Source of the DNA: Solirubrobacteraceae bacterium
GTDB taxonomy: Bacteria > Actinomycetota > Thermoleophilia > Solirubrobacterales > Solirubrobacteraceae
NCBI GenBank assembly: GCA_024711025.1
Contig: JANJTP010000004.1
Coordinates: forward strand, 1 to 64,000
Direction of reading: 5' to 3'
Length of the DNA stretch: 64,000 nucleotides
Position 1 is the first letter of the stretch, and each line of letters begins with the position of its first letter. Below are positions 1 through 9,467 of this stretch, in pieces. Both the position numbers and the translations under genes were made by a program. Under the pieces are notes generated by a model, which saw only the letters and a list, made by a program, of their open reading frames with translations, made no database searches and was not told the origin of the DNA.

Positions 1-1
1 C

Positions 2-895
2 GTGAGGGACTCGCAGCGATCGCGGCGCTCCTGCCTGGCGGTTCCCGGATCTTCGGAGCGCATGCTGGCCAAGGCACCGAGCCTGGGGGCGGACGAGCTG
101 ATCGTCGACCTCGAGGACGCGGTGGTCGGCGCGGCGAAGGACGACGCGCGCCGCATGGTCGTCGACGCGCTCGGTACCGAGGCTTGGAGCGATGCGACGG
201 TGAGCGTGCGCGTCAACGCGCCCCGCACGCCGTGGTGCCACGCCGATCTGGTCGCGGTGGCGAGCGGCCCCGCGCCCCCGGTCGCGGTCGTCGTTCCCAA
301 GGTGGAGAGCGCGGGCGACCTCGCGTTCGTCGAGCGGCTGCTCGACGGCGTCGAGATCGCCGCCGGCCGGGAGCGGCCGCTGCGCGTCCAGGCGCTGATC
401 GAGACCGCCGCGGGCCTGTCGCGCGTGGGGGAGATCGCCGCCGCGTCGAGCCGGCTCGACGCGCTGATCATCGGCTACGCCGACCTCGCAGCGTCGCTCG
501 GGCGCTCCGGCGCCGGCTCCGCCGATCTCGACGCCTGGCGGCCCGCGCAGGAGGCGGTGCTGCTTGCGGCGCGAGCCAACGGGTTGCAGGCGATCGACGG
601 GCCGTACCTCGGCGTCGCCGTCGACGAGCACTTCGTCCAGGCGGCAACGCGGGCGAGGGACGCGGGCTTCGACGGCAAGTGGGCGATCCACCCCTCGCAG
701 GTGGCGACCTTGAACGAGCTGTTCACGCCGAGCGAGGCCGAGCTCGAGCACGCGCGGGCCGTCGTCAGCGCGCTGGCCGAGGCGGAGCGCAGCGGAGGCC
801 GCGGGGCGGTCGCGCTGGACGGGGAGATGCTTGACGAGGCGGTCCGCGCATCGGCGCTGCGAACGCTGGCCCGCGCGCCGGGGAGTGGGGTGTGA
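2..895 (+). CDS. HpcH/HpaI (CitE-type) CoA-ester lyase
   Basis: A 297-residue cytoplasmic Mg2+-dependent aldolase/lyase of the CitE family, which cleaves or forms malyl-CoA, beta-methylmalyl-CoA or citramalyl-CoA. The family N-terminus RSCLAVPGSSERMLAKA, DLEDAV (residues 36-41), the IETAAG metal-site block and the late WAIHPSQV block are all present. The GTG at base 2 is at the window edge; the family alignment begins here, so it is probably the true start, but a longer N-terminus cannot be excluded. It overlaps the MaoC hydratase by GTGA, so the pair is probably translationally coupled. The substrate is inferred only from the neighbours (mesaconyl/itaconyl-CoA type chemistry). Confidence 0.85.
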   Translation: MRDSQRSRRSCLAVPGSSERMLAKAPSLGADELIVDLEDAVVGAAKDDARRMVVDALGTEAWSDATVSVRVNAPRTPWCHADLVAVASGPAPPVAVVVPKVESAGDLAFVERLLDGVEIAAGRERPLRVQALIETAAGLSRVGEIAAASSRLDALIIGYADLAASLGRSGAGSADLDAWRPAQEAVLLAARANGLQAIDGPYLGVAVDEHFVQAATRARDAGFDGKWAIHPSQVATLNELFTPSEAELEHARAVVSALAEAERSGGRGAVALDGEMLDEAVRASALRTLARAPGSGV

Positions 896-1923
896 GCGGC
901 CCGCCCGACGCCACGGCCGCGCCCCGCATCAGCACCGGGGGCCCGTTCTTCGAGGACCTGCGCGTCGGTGACGTGCTCGACGCCGCGCCGGCGCTGACCT
1001 TGACCGACGGTCAAGCGGCGCTGCACCAGGCGATCGTCGGCGATCGCCTGCGCCTCCCGCTCGATGCGAGGCTGAGCGCGCAGGTCGTCGGCGCGCAGGC
1101 CGCGCTCGCTCATCCGGCCCTCGTCTGCGACGTGGCGATCGGGCAGTCGACGCTCGTCACCCAGCGGGTGATCGCGAATCTCTTCTACCGCGGGCTCGTG
1201 CTGCGCCGCGCGCCCGTCATCGGCGACACGCTGCACACGACGACCGAGGTCGTCGCCCTGCGTCAGAACCGCGGACGGCCGGGACGAGCGGCGACCGGCC
1301 TCGCGGCGCTGCGGATCCGCACGACCGATCAGGAGGGACGGCGGGTGCTCGACTTCTGGCGGTGCGCGATGCTGCCGCTGCGCGACCCCTCCGGGACCAC
1401 CGACCAGGCCGACGACCTCGACGCGATCCCGGCCTTACTCGATGCTCGGGCGATGCGCGAGGCCGTAGCCGACTGGGACCTCGCGGCCTTCCGGCGCGCC
1501 GCGCCGGGGGCCCACGCCGACGATCTGCTGGAAGGCACCTGCTGGACCGTCGAGGGCGGCGACGTCGTGTCGGCGGCCCCGGAGCTCGCGCGGCTGAGCC
1601 TCAACATCGCGACGGCCCATCACGACGAGCACGGCTCGAGCGGGAGGCGCCTGGTGTACGGCGGGCACACGATCGGCCTCGCGGCCGCGCAGGCCACGCG
1701 GGCGCTGCCGAACCTCGTCACGATCGTCGCCTGGCACGGCTGCGATCACCTCGGGCCGGTCTTCGAGGGCGACACCCTGCTCAGCGAGCTCGAGCTCGAG
1801 CGAACCGAGCCGCTCGGCGCGGAGGGCGGCACGCTCGTCCATCTGCGCTCGCGGGTCCGCGCGCGACGAGCGGACGAGACGGTCGACGTGCTCGACTGGC
1901 GGTTCGTGGGGGTGATGGCGTGA
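892..1923 (+). CDS. MaoC-family hydratase, mesaconyl-CoA hydratase-like
   Basis: A 343-residue double hot-dog protein. The length and the C-terminal block (AHHDEH, then GRRLVYGGHTIGLA, around residues 242-264) resemble mesaconyl-CoA hydratase (Mch), which hydrates mesaconyl-C1-CoA to beta-methylmalyl-CoA, the substrate of a CitE-type lyase such as the upstream gene. Single-domain MaoC enzymes are only about 150 residues. The GTG start overlaps the upstream stop, and the stop overlaps the next GTG start. An itaconyl-CoA hydratase role with a citramalyl-CoA lyase partner is an alternative. Confidence 0.8.
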   Translation: MSGPPDATAAPRISTGGPFFEDLRVGDVLDAAPALTLTDGQAALHQAIVGDRLRLPLDARLSAQVVGAQAALAHPALVCDVAIGQSTLVTQRVIANLFYRGLVLRRAPVIGDTLHTTTEVVALRQNRGRPGRAATGLAALRIRTTDQEGRRVLDFWRCAMLPLRDPSGTTDQADDLDAIPALLDARAMREAVADWDLAAFRRAAPGAHADDLLEGTCWTVEGGDVVSAAPELARLSLNIATAHHDEHGSSGRRLVYGGHTIGLAAAQATRALPNLVTIVAWHGCDHLGPVFEGDTLLSELELERTEPLGAEGGTLVHLRSRVRARRADETVDVLDWRFVGVMA

Positions 1924-3158
1924 GCGAGGGGGTCCTGTCGGGGCTGCGTGTCGTCGAGGGCTCCGCGTTCGTGGCGGCGCCGCTCGGCGGGATGACCCTC
2001 GCCCAGCTCGGCGCCGACGTGATCCGCTTCGACCAGATCGGCGGTGGCCTCGACTACGAGCGCTGGCCGCTCGCGGCAAACGGGCAGAGCCTCTTCTGGT
2101 CCGGTCTGAACAAGGGCAAGCGGTCGATCCAGATCGATCTCGGCTCGGACGAGGGCCGTGACCTCGCCGCGGCGCTCGTCACCGCGCCGGGCCCGGACGC
2201 AGGGCTCTTCCTGACGAACTTCCCGGCACGCGGCTGGCTGGCGTACGACGCCCTGCGCGCTCGGCGCGCCGACCTCGTGATGGTCGCGCTGACGGGCAAC
2301 CCTGACGGCACGAGCGAAGTCGACTACACCGTCAATCCCGCGACAGGCTTCCCTTGGGCGACCGGCCCGCGCAATCTCGCCGAGCCGCTGAACAGCGTGC
2401 TCCCCGCCTGGGACGTCGCGATGGGCACGCTCGCGGCGGTCGGCATGCTGGCCGCCGAGCGTTGCCGGGCGCGCACCGGCGACGGGCAGCTGATCCGCCT
2501 GGCGCTCTCGGACGTGGCGTTCGCGATGGTCGGCAACCTGGGGCGGATCGCCGAGGCTCAGCTCGGCGGGCGTGACCAGCCGAAGGACGGCAACTATCTC
2601 TACGGCGCTTTCGGACACGACTTCGAGACGCGCGATCGTCGCCGCGTGATGGTCGTCGCGTTGACCGCCCGCCAGTGGAGCGCGCTCAAGAGGGCGACCG
2701 GGATCGAGGCCGCCTGTGAGAGCATCGAGCAGGCAACCGGCCACGATCTGAGCACGGAGGCCGGGCGCTTCGAGGCGCGCGACCTGATCGCCGCGCTCCT
2801 GCGCCCCTGGTTCGCCGAGCACGACCTGGCGGAGGTCAGGACGGCGTTCGGCGGGACCGGCGTGTCCTGGGGCCCGTACCAGACGTTTCGCCAGCTCGTC
2901 AGCGAGGATCCGCGGGTCTCGGCCGCCAATCCGATGTTCGAGGAGGTCGAGGATCCGGGCGTCGGCACGTACCTGATGCCCGCGTCGCCGCTCGACTTCA
3001 GCGGCGTCCCGCGTGTGCCGGTGCGCCGCGCGCCCGCGCTCGGCGAGCACACCGAGGAGATCCTTTCCGAGGTCCTGGGTCTCAGCCCGCGTGAGATCGG
3101 GTGCCTTTACGACGGCGGAACGGTCGCCGGCGCCCCGGCGGCCACGACGTCGCGATAG
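1920..3158 (+). CDS. CaiB/BaiF family (class III) CoA-transferase
   Basis: A 412-residue class III CoA-transferase. The start is the GTG overlapping the previous stop (GTGA); it gives the family N-terminus LSGLRVVEGSAFVAAPLGG followed by the QLGADVIRFD nucleotide-site motif. The aspartate in PAWDVAMG is at the usual place of the residue forming the acyl-aspartate anhydride. Class III enzymes move CoA between carboxylic acids or between carboxyls of one acid. Beside Mcl- and Mch-like genes, mesaconyl-CoA C1:C4 transferase or itaconate/mesaconate CoA-transferase are the likeliest jobs (inference). The family is certain; the substrate is not. Confidence 0.85.
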   Translation: MSEGVLSGLRVVEGSAFVAAPLGGMTLAQLGADVIRFDQIGGGLDYERWPLAANGQSLFWSGLNKGKRSIQIDLGSDEGRDLAAALVTAPGPDAGLFLTNFPARGWLAYDALRARRADLVMVALTGNPDGTSEVDYTVNPATGFPWATGPRNLAEPLNSVLPAWDVAMGTLAAVGMLAAERCRARTGDGQLIRLALSDVAFAMVGNLGRIAEAQLGGRDQPKDGNYLYGAFGHDFETRDRRRVMVVALTARQWSALKRATGIEAACESIEQATGHDLSTEAGRFEARDLIAALLRPWFAEHDLAEVRTAFGGTGVSWGPYQTFRQLVSEDPRVSAANPMFEEVEDPGVGTYLMPASPLDFSGVPRVPVRRAPALGEHTEEILSEVLGLSPREIGCLYDGGTVAGAPAATTSR

Positions 3159-3169
3159 CTTTCGCGCCT

Positions 3170-3925
3170 ATGCGCATCGGGCTGATCGGGGCGGGCAACA
3201 TGGCGCGGGCACTGGCGATCGGGCTCGGCGAGCCCGTCGTCTGCGCCGATCCGCTGCGCGAGCGCGCGCAAGCGCTCGCGGACGAGGTGGGCGGCAGGGC
3301 GGTCCCGGCCAACGCCGATGTCGTCGATGCCTGCGAGCTCGTCGTGCTCTGCCACAAGCCGGGTCAGCTCGGTGACGTGGCGGCCCCGCTGGAGGTGGGA
3401 GAGACGATCGTCCTCTCACTGCTCAGCGGCGTGGCGCTCGCCGATCTGCGGGCCGCCTACCCCGGCGCGCGCTGCTATCGGATGATGCCGAACACCGCCG
3501 TGGAGATCCGCGCCGGCGCGATCGGGCTCGCGGACGACGACGCGGGCGATCCGGACGCCTTCGCCGAGGTCCGGGGGCTGCTGGAGCGCCTCGGCGAGGT
3601 GCTCGTCGTGCCCGAGCGCCTGCTGGCGCCGCTGACCGCCGTCGCCGGCGTCGCGCCGGCCTACATGGCGCTCGTCGCCGAGGCTCAGGCCGACGCCGCG
3701 ATCCGCGCCGGTGTGCCGGCCGAGATCGCCCAGCGGCTCGTCGGCGCGTCCATGGCCGGGGGCGTCGCCGTGCTGCGCGCCCGGGGGATGGACACGCTGG
3801 CCGTGCGCCGCGCGGTCACCTCGCCCGGCGGCGTGACGGCGCGCGGTCTGGCGGCGCTCGAGGCCGGCGGGGTGCGGACCGCGTTCGACTCGGCGATGGA
3901 CGCGGTGCTCGGGGGCGGCGCATGA
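3170..3925 (+). CDS. proC: Pyrroline-5-carboxylate reductase
   Basis: Last step of proline synthesis: NAD(P)H reduction of pyrroline-5-carboxylate. The 251-residue protein opens with a Rossmann fingerprint (GLIGAGNMA, residues 4-12), has the YRMMPNTA block, and carries the P5CR signature TSPGGVTARGLAALE near residue 220. The ATG start is 11 bases after the transferase stop and places the Rossmann motif at the very N-terminus. Slightly shorter than E. coli ProC (269 aa). The stop overlaps the yggT-like start by ATGA, a common pairing in bacteria. Confidence 0.95.
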   Translation: MRIGLIGAGNMARALAIGLGEPVVCADPLRERAQALADEVGGRAVPANADVVDACELVVLCHKPGQLGDVAAPLEVGETIVLSLLSGVALADLRAAYPGARCYRMMPNTAVEIRAGAIGLADDDAGDPDAFAEVRGLLERLGEVLVVPERLLAPLTAVAGVAPAYMALVAEAQADAAIRAGVPAEIAQRLVGASMAGGVAVLRARGMDTLAVRRAVTSPGGVTARGLAALEAGGVRTAFDSAMDAVLGGGA

Positions 3926-4239
3926 CGCCGCTCGCGGCGGCGGTGGTCGCGGACGTCCGTGGCCAGGTCGCCGACTTCCTGGACGCGTTGCTCGGCGTCT
4001 ACGTCGTCCTCATCTTCCTCTACATAATCTCCTCGTGGTTCTTCGCGTTCGGCGGGCGCATGCCGTACAACCGGTCGCTGAACGCGCTGCTCCAGTTCCT
4101 GCGCCAGGTGTGCGAGCCGTTCCTCGCGATCTTCCGCCGCGTGATCCCGCCGATCGGCGGTCTCGACCTCAGCCCGATCCTCGCGATCCTCACGCTGACG
4201 ATCCTGGGGCGGATCGTCACCGGGCTCGTGCGGGGCTAG
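3922..4239 (+). CDS. YggT family membrane protein
   Basis: A 105-residue protein with two hydrophobic segments: LLGVYVVLIFLYIISSWFF near residues 23-41 and ILAILTLTILGRIV near the C-terminus. Between them lies the YggT-type amphipathic region with FLAIFRRVIPPIGGLDLSP. YggT proteins are small inner-membrane proteins linked to osmotic tolerance or division in some bacteria; the biochemical role is unsettled. The ATG start overlaps the proC stop. It is followed after 2 bases by lspA. Confidence 0.9.
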   Translation: MTPLAAAVVADVRGQVADFLDALLGVYVVLIFLYIISSWFFAFGGRMPYNRSLNALLQFLRQVCEPFLAIFRRVIPPIGGLDLSPILAILTLTILGRIVTGLVRG

Positions 4240-4241
4240 CG

Positions 4242-4754
4242 GTGTCGCACACGCGCGCAGCGGTCGCGCTGGCGGGGTTGACGACGGCGCTCGTCGTCGG
4301 GCTCGACCAGGCGCTCAAGGCGATCGTACGCGGTGAGATCGCCCTCGGCGAGCGAATCGACGTCGTCGGCTCGGCGCTCAGGCTCGTCCACGTCGAGAAC
4401 AAGGGAGTCGCGTTCGGCCAGCTCTCCGGCAGCGCGCTGGTGGGAGTTCTCGTCGCGGCGGCGCTGGTCGCGCTGGTCGCGTTCTTCGTGACGCACCTGC
4501 GCGTCCCGCTGATCTGGCTGCCTACCGGGCTGTTGCTGGGCGGTGCGCTGGGCAACGTGCTCGACAGGCTGCGGGCCGGGGCGGTGACCGACTACGTCAA
4601 GCTGCCGAGCTGGCCCGCGTTCAACCTCGCGGACATGTGCATCAGCGTGGGTGTCGTGCTGCTGCTCGTGCTCGTGGAGCTCGATGCGCGCCGGCGCGCG
4701 CGGGCTACGGCGGGTGCCGGCGAACGGGCCGATGGAGCTGAGGGTCGGGCCTGA
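4242..4754 (+). CDS. lspA: Prolipoprotein signal peptidase II
   Basis: Membrane aspartyl protease that removes lipoprotein signal peptides after lipidation. A 170-residue protein with four hydrophobic segments. The conserved blocks are ENKGVAFGQ (52-60), GGALGNVLDR (100-109) and FNLAD (127-131); the two catalytic aspartates are D108 and D131. The GTG start lies 2 bases after the yggT-like stop. The Arg/Ala-rich tail overlaps the next gene by 23 bases. A likely client within the window is the DUF4333 lipoprotein at 20.9-21.8 kb. Confidence 0.95.
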   Translation: MSHTRAAVALAGLTTALVVGLDQALKAIVRGEIALGERIDVVGSALRLVHVENKGVAFGQLSGSALVGVLVAAALVALVAFFVTHLRVPLIWLPTGLLLGGALGNVLDRLRAGAVTDYVKLPSWPAFNLADMCISVGVVLLLVLVELDARRRARATAGAGERADGAEGRA

Positions 4755-5619
4755 GCGGCAGGGCGAGCGGCTCGACGCCCTGCTCGCCGGCCCGCTTGGC
4801 TCGCGCAGCCGCGCACAGCGGCTGATCGCCGCCGGCCAGGTGCTCGTCGACGGGCGCCCCGCGCCCAAGCGGTACCGAGCGCGCGAAGGAGAGCTGGTCA
4901 CGGTCGACGAGAGCGACCGCCGCGAGCGGCCCGCGCCCGAAGCTGCGCCGGCCGCGCTGCGGATCGTCCACGAGGACGAGCACCTCCTGATCGTCGACAA
5001 GCCCGCGGGCGTCGTCGTCCATCCTGCGCGCGGGCACGCGACGGGAACGCTCGTGCAGGCGCTTGCCGGGCGCGCCGCCGGCGGCGATGACCCGGAGCGC
5101 GCCGGCATTGTCCACCGCCTCGACCGCGATACGAGCGGCCTGCTCGTCGTGGCCCGAAGCGAGGAGGCGCACCGCGCGCTGCGCGACATGCTCCAGCGGC
5201 GCGAGATCGTCCGCGAGTACGTCACGCTCGTCGAGGGGCGCCCGCCGGCGCGCAGCGGCACGATCGACGCGCCGCTCGGCCGGGACCGGCGCGAGCGGAC
5301 GCGCATGTCGACCGACACCGACGATCCGCGCTCGGCGCGCACCCACTTCGAGATCCTGCGCGCACTGCCGCAGGTGACGCTGCTGCGCGTTCGGCTCGAG
5401 ACCGGTCGCACCCATCAGATCCGCGCTCACCTGCTGGCGATCGGACACCCGGTCGTCGGGGACCCGGTCTACGGGACCGCCGGCCTTTTGGGGCTCGACC
5501 GACAGTTCCTGCATGCCGCGCGGCTGGCTTTCCGCCACCCCGTGACCGGCGAGCAGCTCGACGTTCGGTCGGAGCTGCCCAAGGACCTGCGCGCTGCGCG
5601 CGTGCGAGCAGGCGGCTGA
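4732..5619 (+). CDS. RluA/RluD family 23S rRNA pseudouridine synthase
   Basis: A 295-residue cytoplasmic RNA-modifying enzyme converting specific uridines of large-subunit rRNA to pseudouridine. It has an N-terminal S4-like RNA-binding domain (about residues 1-60) and the catalytic signature GIVHRLDRDTSGLLVV with catalytic D131. The late motif GRTHQIRAHL is intact. The ATG at 4732, inside the lspA tail, gives the normal family N-terminus. The position after lspA is the usual one for the rluD-type paralog, but the target site cannot be read from sequence. Confidence 0.92.
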   Translation: MELRVGPERQGERLDALLAGPLGSRSRAQRLIAAGQVLVDGRPAPKRYRAREGELVTVDESDRRERPAPEAAPAALRIVHEDEHLLIVDKPAGVVVHPARGHATGTLVQALAGRAAGGDDPERAGIVHRLDRDTSGLLVVARSEEAHRALRDMLQRREIVREYVTLVEGRPPARSGTIDAPLGRDRRERTRMSTDTDDPRSARTHFEILRALPQVTLLRVRLETGRTHQIRAHLLAIGHPVVGDPVYGTAGLLGLDRQFLHAARLAFRHPVTGEQLDVRSELPKDLRAARVRAGG

Positions 5620-5775
5620 CCGCTGCCGGGCGCTAACATTCGTCGCCGTCTCTGTTCCGCAACCCCGTGGGACCGAGGCTCGGCGTTCCTGCCCGGATCG
5701 TGCGCGACCTGCGCCCCGGGTTCACCGGGCCTTCCACGGGCCAGTGCCAACCAAATCATCAAGGGAGAAGCACCC
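5620..5775 (+). promoter_or_regulatory. Likely rpsB-tsf promoter and ~130-nt leader
   Basis: This gap separates the pseudouridine synthase gene from rpsB. A -10-like TAACAT lies at 5634-5639; no good -35 was recognised. If used, it would give a leader of about 130 nt ending in the SD-like AAGGGAGAAG before the GTG start. S2-operon leaders are autoregulated in other bacteria; nothing here proves that. Confidence 0.35.
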
Positions 5776-6819
5776 GTGACCACGACCGTCAGCCAGGTCG
5801 GGCTCAAGGAGCTGTTGGAGTCCGGCGTCCACTTCGGCCACCAGACGCGCCGCTGGAACCCGAAGATGCGCCGCTACATCTACGGCGAGCGCGACGGGAT
5901 CTACATCATCGACCTGCTGCGCACGGACGTGCTGCTGCGCCAGGCGCAGGAGTTCGCCAGCCAGCTCTCCAGCCGTGGCGGCATCGTGCTGTTCGTCGGC
6001 ACGAAGAAGCAGGCTCGCGACGCCGTCAAGGACGCCGCGGAGCGCGCCGGGATGCCTTACGTCAACAACCGCTGGCTTGGCGGCCTGCTGACGAACTTCC
6101 CCACGATCAGCCATCGGATCCGTCGCCTGCACGACCTCGAGCGCTACCAGAGCGAGGGCCAGCTCGCGCTGCTGCCCACGCGCGAGCGGCTCGCGGCGCT
6201 GGCGGACCTCGAGAAGCTCCAGTCGAATCTCGGCGGCGTCAAGCACATGCAGCGCCCGCCTGACGCGATCTTCATCATCGACCTGAAGACCGAGGCGATC
6301 GCCGTCCGCGAGGCTCAGCGCCTGCGGATTCCCGTCATCGGGCTCGTCGACACCAACTGCGACCCCGACGGGATCGAGTACGTCATCCCCGGCAACGACG
6401 ACGCGATGCGCTCCTGCCGCGTGATCGCCGACGCGATCGCCGACGTGGCCGCAGAGGCGCGACTGGGCTTCCTCCAGGAGGAGGAGCGCGCCCGCCAGGA
6501 GGCCGAGGAGCGCACCCGGCGCGAGGCTGAGGAGCGTGCGCGCCAGGAGGCCGAGGAGCGTGCCCGGCGCGAAGCCGCCGCCGCGCAGGCCGCCGCGGCG
6601 CAGGCCGCCGCAGCGCAGGCGGCCGCCGCCGAGGCGCAGGCCGCTGCCGCGCAGCCGACGCCGGCTGAGGCCGCCGTCGAGTCGGCTGTGCCGCAGGCCA
6701 CGCCGGCCGAGGTCCAGGCCGCCGGGCAGGCGAGCGCCGAGCCCGCGCCCGAGCAGGCTGCCGGTCAGGCGCCCGCGGCCGAGCAGCCCGGCACGGGCGA
6801 GGAGGGCCCTTCCGCATGA
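5776..6819 (+). CDS. rpsB: 30S ribosomal protein S2 with long repetitive C-terminal extension
   Basis: Residues 1 to about 235 are canonical S2: GVHFGHQTRRWNPKM at the N-terminus, FVGTKKQA, YVNNRWLGGLLTNF, and the IPVIGLVDTNCDPD block. About 110 extra residues follow. Four 8-residue repeats of the type EERARQEA (236-267) form a charged predicted helix; an Ala/Gln-rich run and a Pro/Ala/Glu-rich acidic tail come next. Typical S2 is 230-270 residues, so 347 is long. The GTG start follows AAGGGAGAAG. The stop overlaps the tsf ATG (ATGA), the normal rpsB-tsf arrangement. Confidence 0.96.
   Translation: MTTTVSQVGLKELLESGVHFGHQTRRWNPKMRRYIYGERDGIYIIDLLRTDVLLRQAQEFASQLSSRGGIVLFVGTKKQARDAVKDAAERAGMPYVNNRWLGGLLTNFPTISHRIRRLHDLERYQSEGQLALLPTRERLAALADLEKLQSNLGGVKHMQRPPDAIFIIDLKTEAIAVREAQRLRIPVIGLVDTNCDPDGIEYVIPGNDDAMRSCRVIADAIADVAAEARLGFLQEEERARQEAEERTRREAEERARQEAEERARREAAAAQAAAAQAAAAQAAAAEAQAAAAQPTPAEAAVESAVPQATPAEVQAAGQASAEPAPEQAAGQAPAAEQPGTGEEGPSA
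6481..6576 (+). repeat. Four 24-bp tandem repeats inside rpsB
   Basis: Four in-frame 24-bp units begin at 6481, 6505, 6529 and 6553, each opening GAGGAGCG. Units 1/3 and 2/4 are most alike (RQEA versus RREA), suggesting a duplicated 48-bp pair. Three 15-bp GCCGCNGCGCAGGCN units (6577-6621) follow directly. They encode the coiled-coil-like and Ala-rich extension of S2. Confidence 0.9.
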
Positions 6820-7418
6820 CGACGATCTCCGCGTCCGACGTTGCCGCGCTGCGCAAGCAGACCGGTGCCGGCATGATGGACTGCAAGAAGGCGCTCGAGG
6901 AGGCCGGCGGCGAGATGGAGAAGGCCGTCGAGATCCTGCGCGTCAAGATGGGCAACAAGCTCGGCAAGCTCGCCAGCCGCGAGGCGGGCGAGGGCACAGT
7001 CCAGAGCTACATCCACGCGAACGGCAAGGTCGGCGTCCTGGTGGAGGTCGACTGCAACACCGACTTCGTGGCGCGCAACGACGAGTTCGTCGCGTTCGCA
7101 CGCGAGATCGCGATGCACATCGCGGCCAGCCCTCAGACCGGGTACGTCTCGATCGACGACGTGCCGCAGGATGCGAAGGACCGCGAGACCGCGATCTTCG
7201 AGCAGCAGGCGGCCGACAAGCCCGAGAACGTGCGCCCGCGGATCGTCGAGGGAATGCTCAAGAAGTGGCTCGGCGAGGTTGCGCTGCTCGAGCAGCAGCA
7301 CGTGAACGTCGACAAGCACGACGGAAAGACGATCGAGCAGCTTCGTGCGGACCTCAGCGCCAAGACAGGCGAGAACGTCGTCATCCGGCGCTTCGTCCGC
7401 TACGCGATCGGCGAGTAG
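6816..7418 (+). CDS. tsf: Elongation factor Ts
   Basis: Nucleotide-exchange factor for EF-Tu. The 200-residue protein has the N-terminal UBA-like domain (LRKQTGAGMMDCKKALEEA, from residue 12) and the EF-Tu-contacting core with GKVGVLVEVDCNTDFVARN. It is the short form, close in size to Thermus EF-Ts (about 196) and shorter than E. coli or mycobacterial EF-Ts (271-283). The start overlaps the rpsB stop. Two hairpins follow before pyrH. Confidence 0.95.
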   Translation: MTTISASDVAALRKQTGAGMMDCKKALEEAGGEMEKAVEILRVKMGNKLGKLASREAGEGTVQSYIHANGKVGVLVEVDCNTDFVARNDEFVAFAREIAMHIAASPQTGYVSIDDVPQDAKDRETAIFEQQAADKPENVRPRIVEGMLKKWLGEVALLEQQHVNVDKHDGKTIEQLRADLSAKTGENVVIRRFVRYAIGE

Positions 7419-8787
<1,369 letters not shown>

Positions 8788-8788
<1 letters not shown>

Positions 8789-9465
8789 TGGCGGCCGGCG
8801 GCCGCGCGGCGCGGTACGTCGCCATCATCACCGACGGGAACGGCCGGTGGGCGTCGGCTCGTGGTCTGCCGGCGATCGAGGGTCACCGCGCCGGCGCCGA
8901 CGTCGTGAAGGCCAGGCTGCGCGACGCCGCGGATCTGGGTGTTCGCGAGCTGACCGTGTACTCGTTCTCGACCGAGAACTGGTCGCGCCCGGCGGAGGAG
9001 GTCACGGCGCTGATGCGGATGTTCTCCGAGCGGATCCGCGACGAGACGCCGGAGCTGCGCGACGAGGGTGTGCGGATGCGCTTCGTGGGGCGACGCGAGG
9101 GGATCTCGCCGGCACTGCTCGAGCAGATGGACTGGGCCGAGCGCGAGACCGCGGGTGGCGGGCGGATCACGCTCTTCGTCGCATTCAACTACGGCGGGCG
9201 CTCGGAGATCCTCGACGCCGCCGCGGCGTACGACGGCGGGGGGGAGGATGCCTTCCGCGCGCTGCTCTACGCGCCGGAGATGCACGACCCCGACGTCGTG
9301 ATCCGCACGAGCGGCGAGCAGCGCCTGTCGAACTACCTGCTGTGGCAGTCGGCATACAGCGAGCTGGTGTTCCGCGACGAGCTCTGGCCCGATTTCACTC
9401 GCGAGGCGCTCGAGGAATCGCTCACCGAGTACGCCCGGCGCGAGCGCCGGTTCGGGGGCCGTTGA
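8788..9465 (+). CDS. uppS: Isoprenyl (undecaprenyl/polyprenyl) diphosphate synthase, cis-type
   Basis: cis-Prenyltransferase that builds the lipid carrier for peptidoglycan from FPP and IPP. The 225-residue protein shows TDGNGRWA with catalytic D16, EGHRAGAD, VYSFSTENWSRP and the C-terminal RTSGEQRLSNYLLWQSAYSE block. It is a little shorter than E. coli UppS (253). The ATG overlaps the last base of the frr stop. It sits with cdsA, dxr and rseP in the classical envelope/isoprenoid block. Product chain length cannot be read from sequence. Confidence 0.95.
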
Positions 9466-9467
9466 CG

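Noticed and set aside
1746-5411. Long antisense reading frames, e.g. 1746-3050 and 4236-5411 on the minus strand
   Set aside because: They mirror real genes with clear motifs on the plus strand; long shadow frames are expected at this GC content and the translations are Arg/Ala-rich with no family motif.
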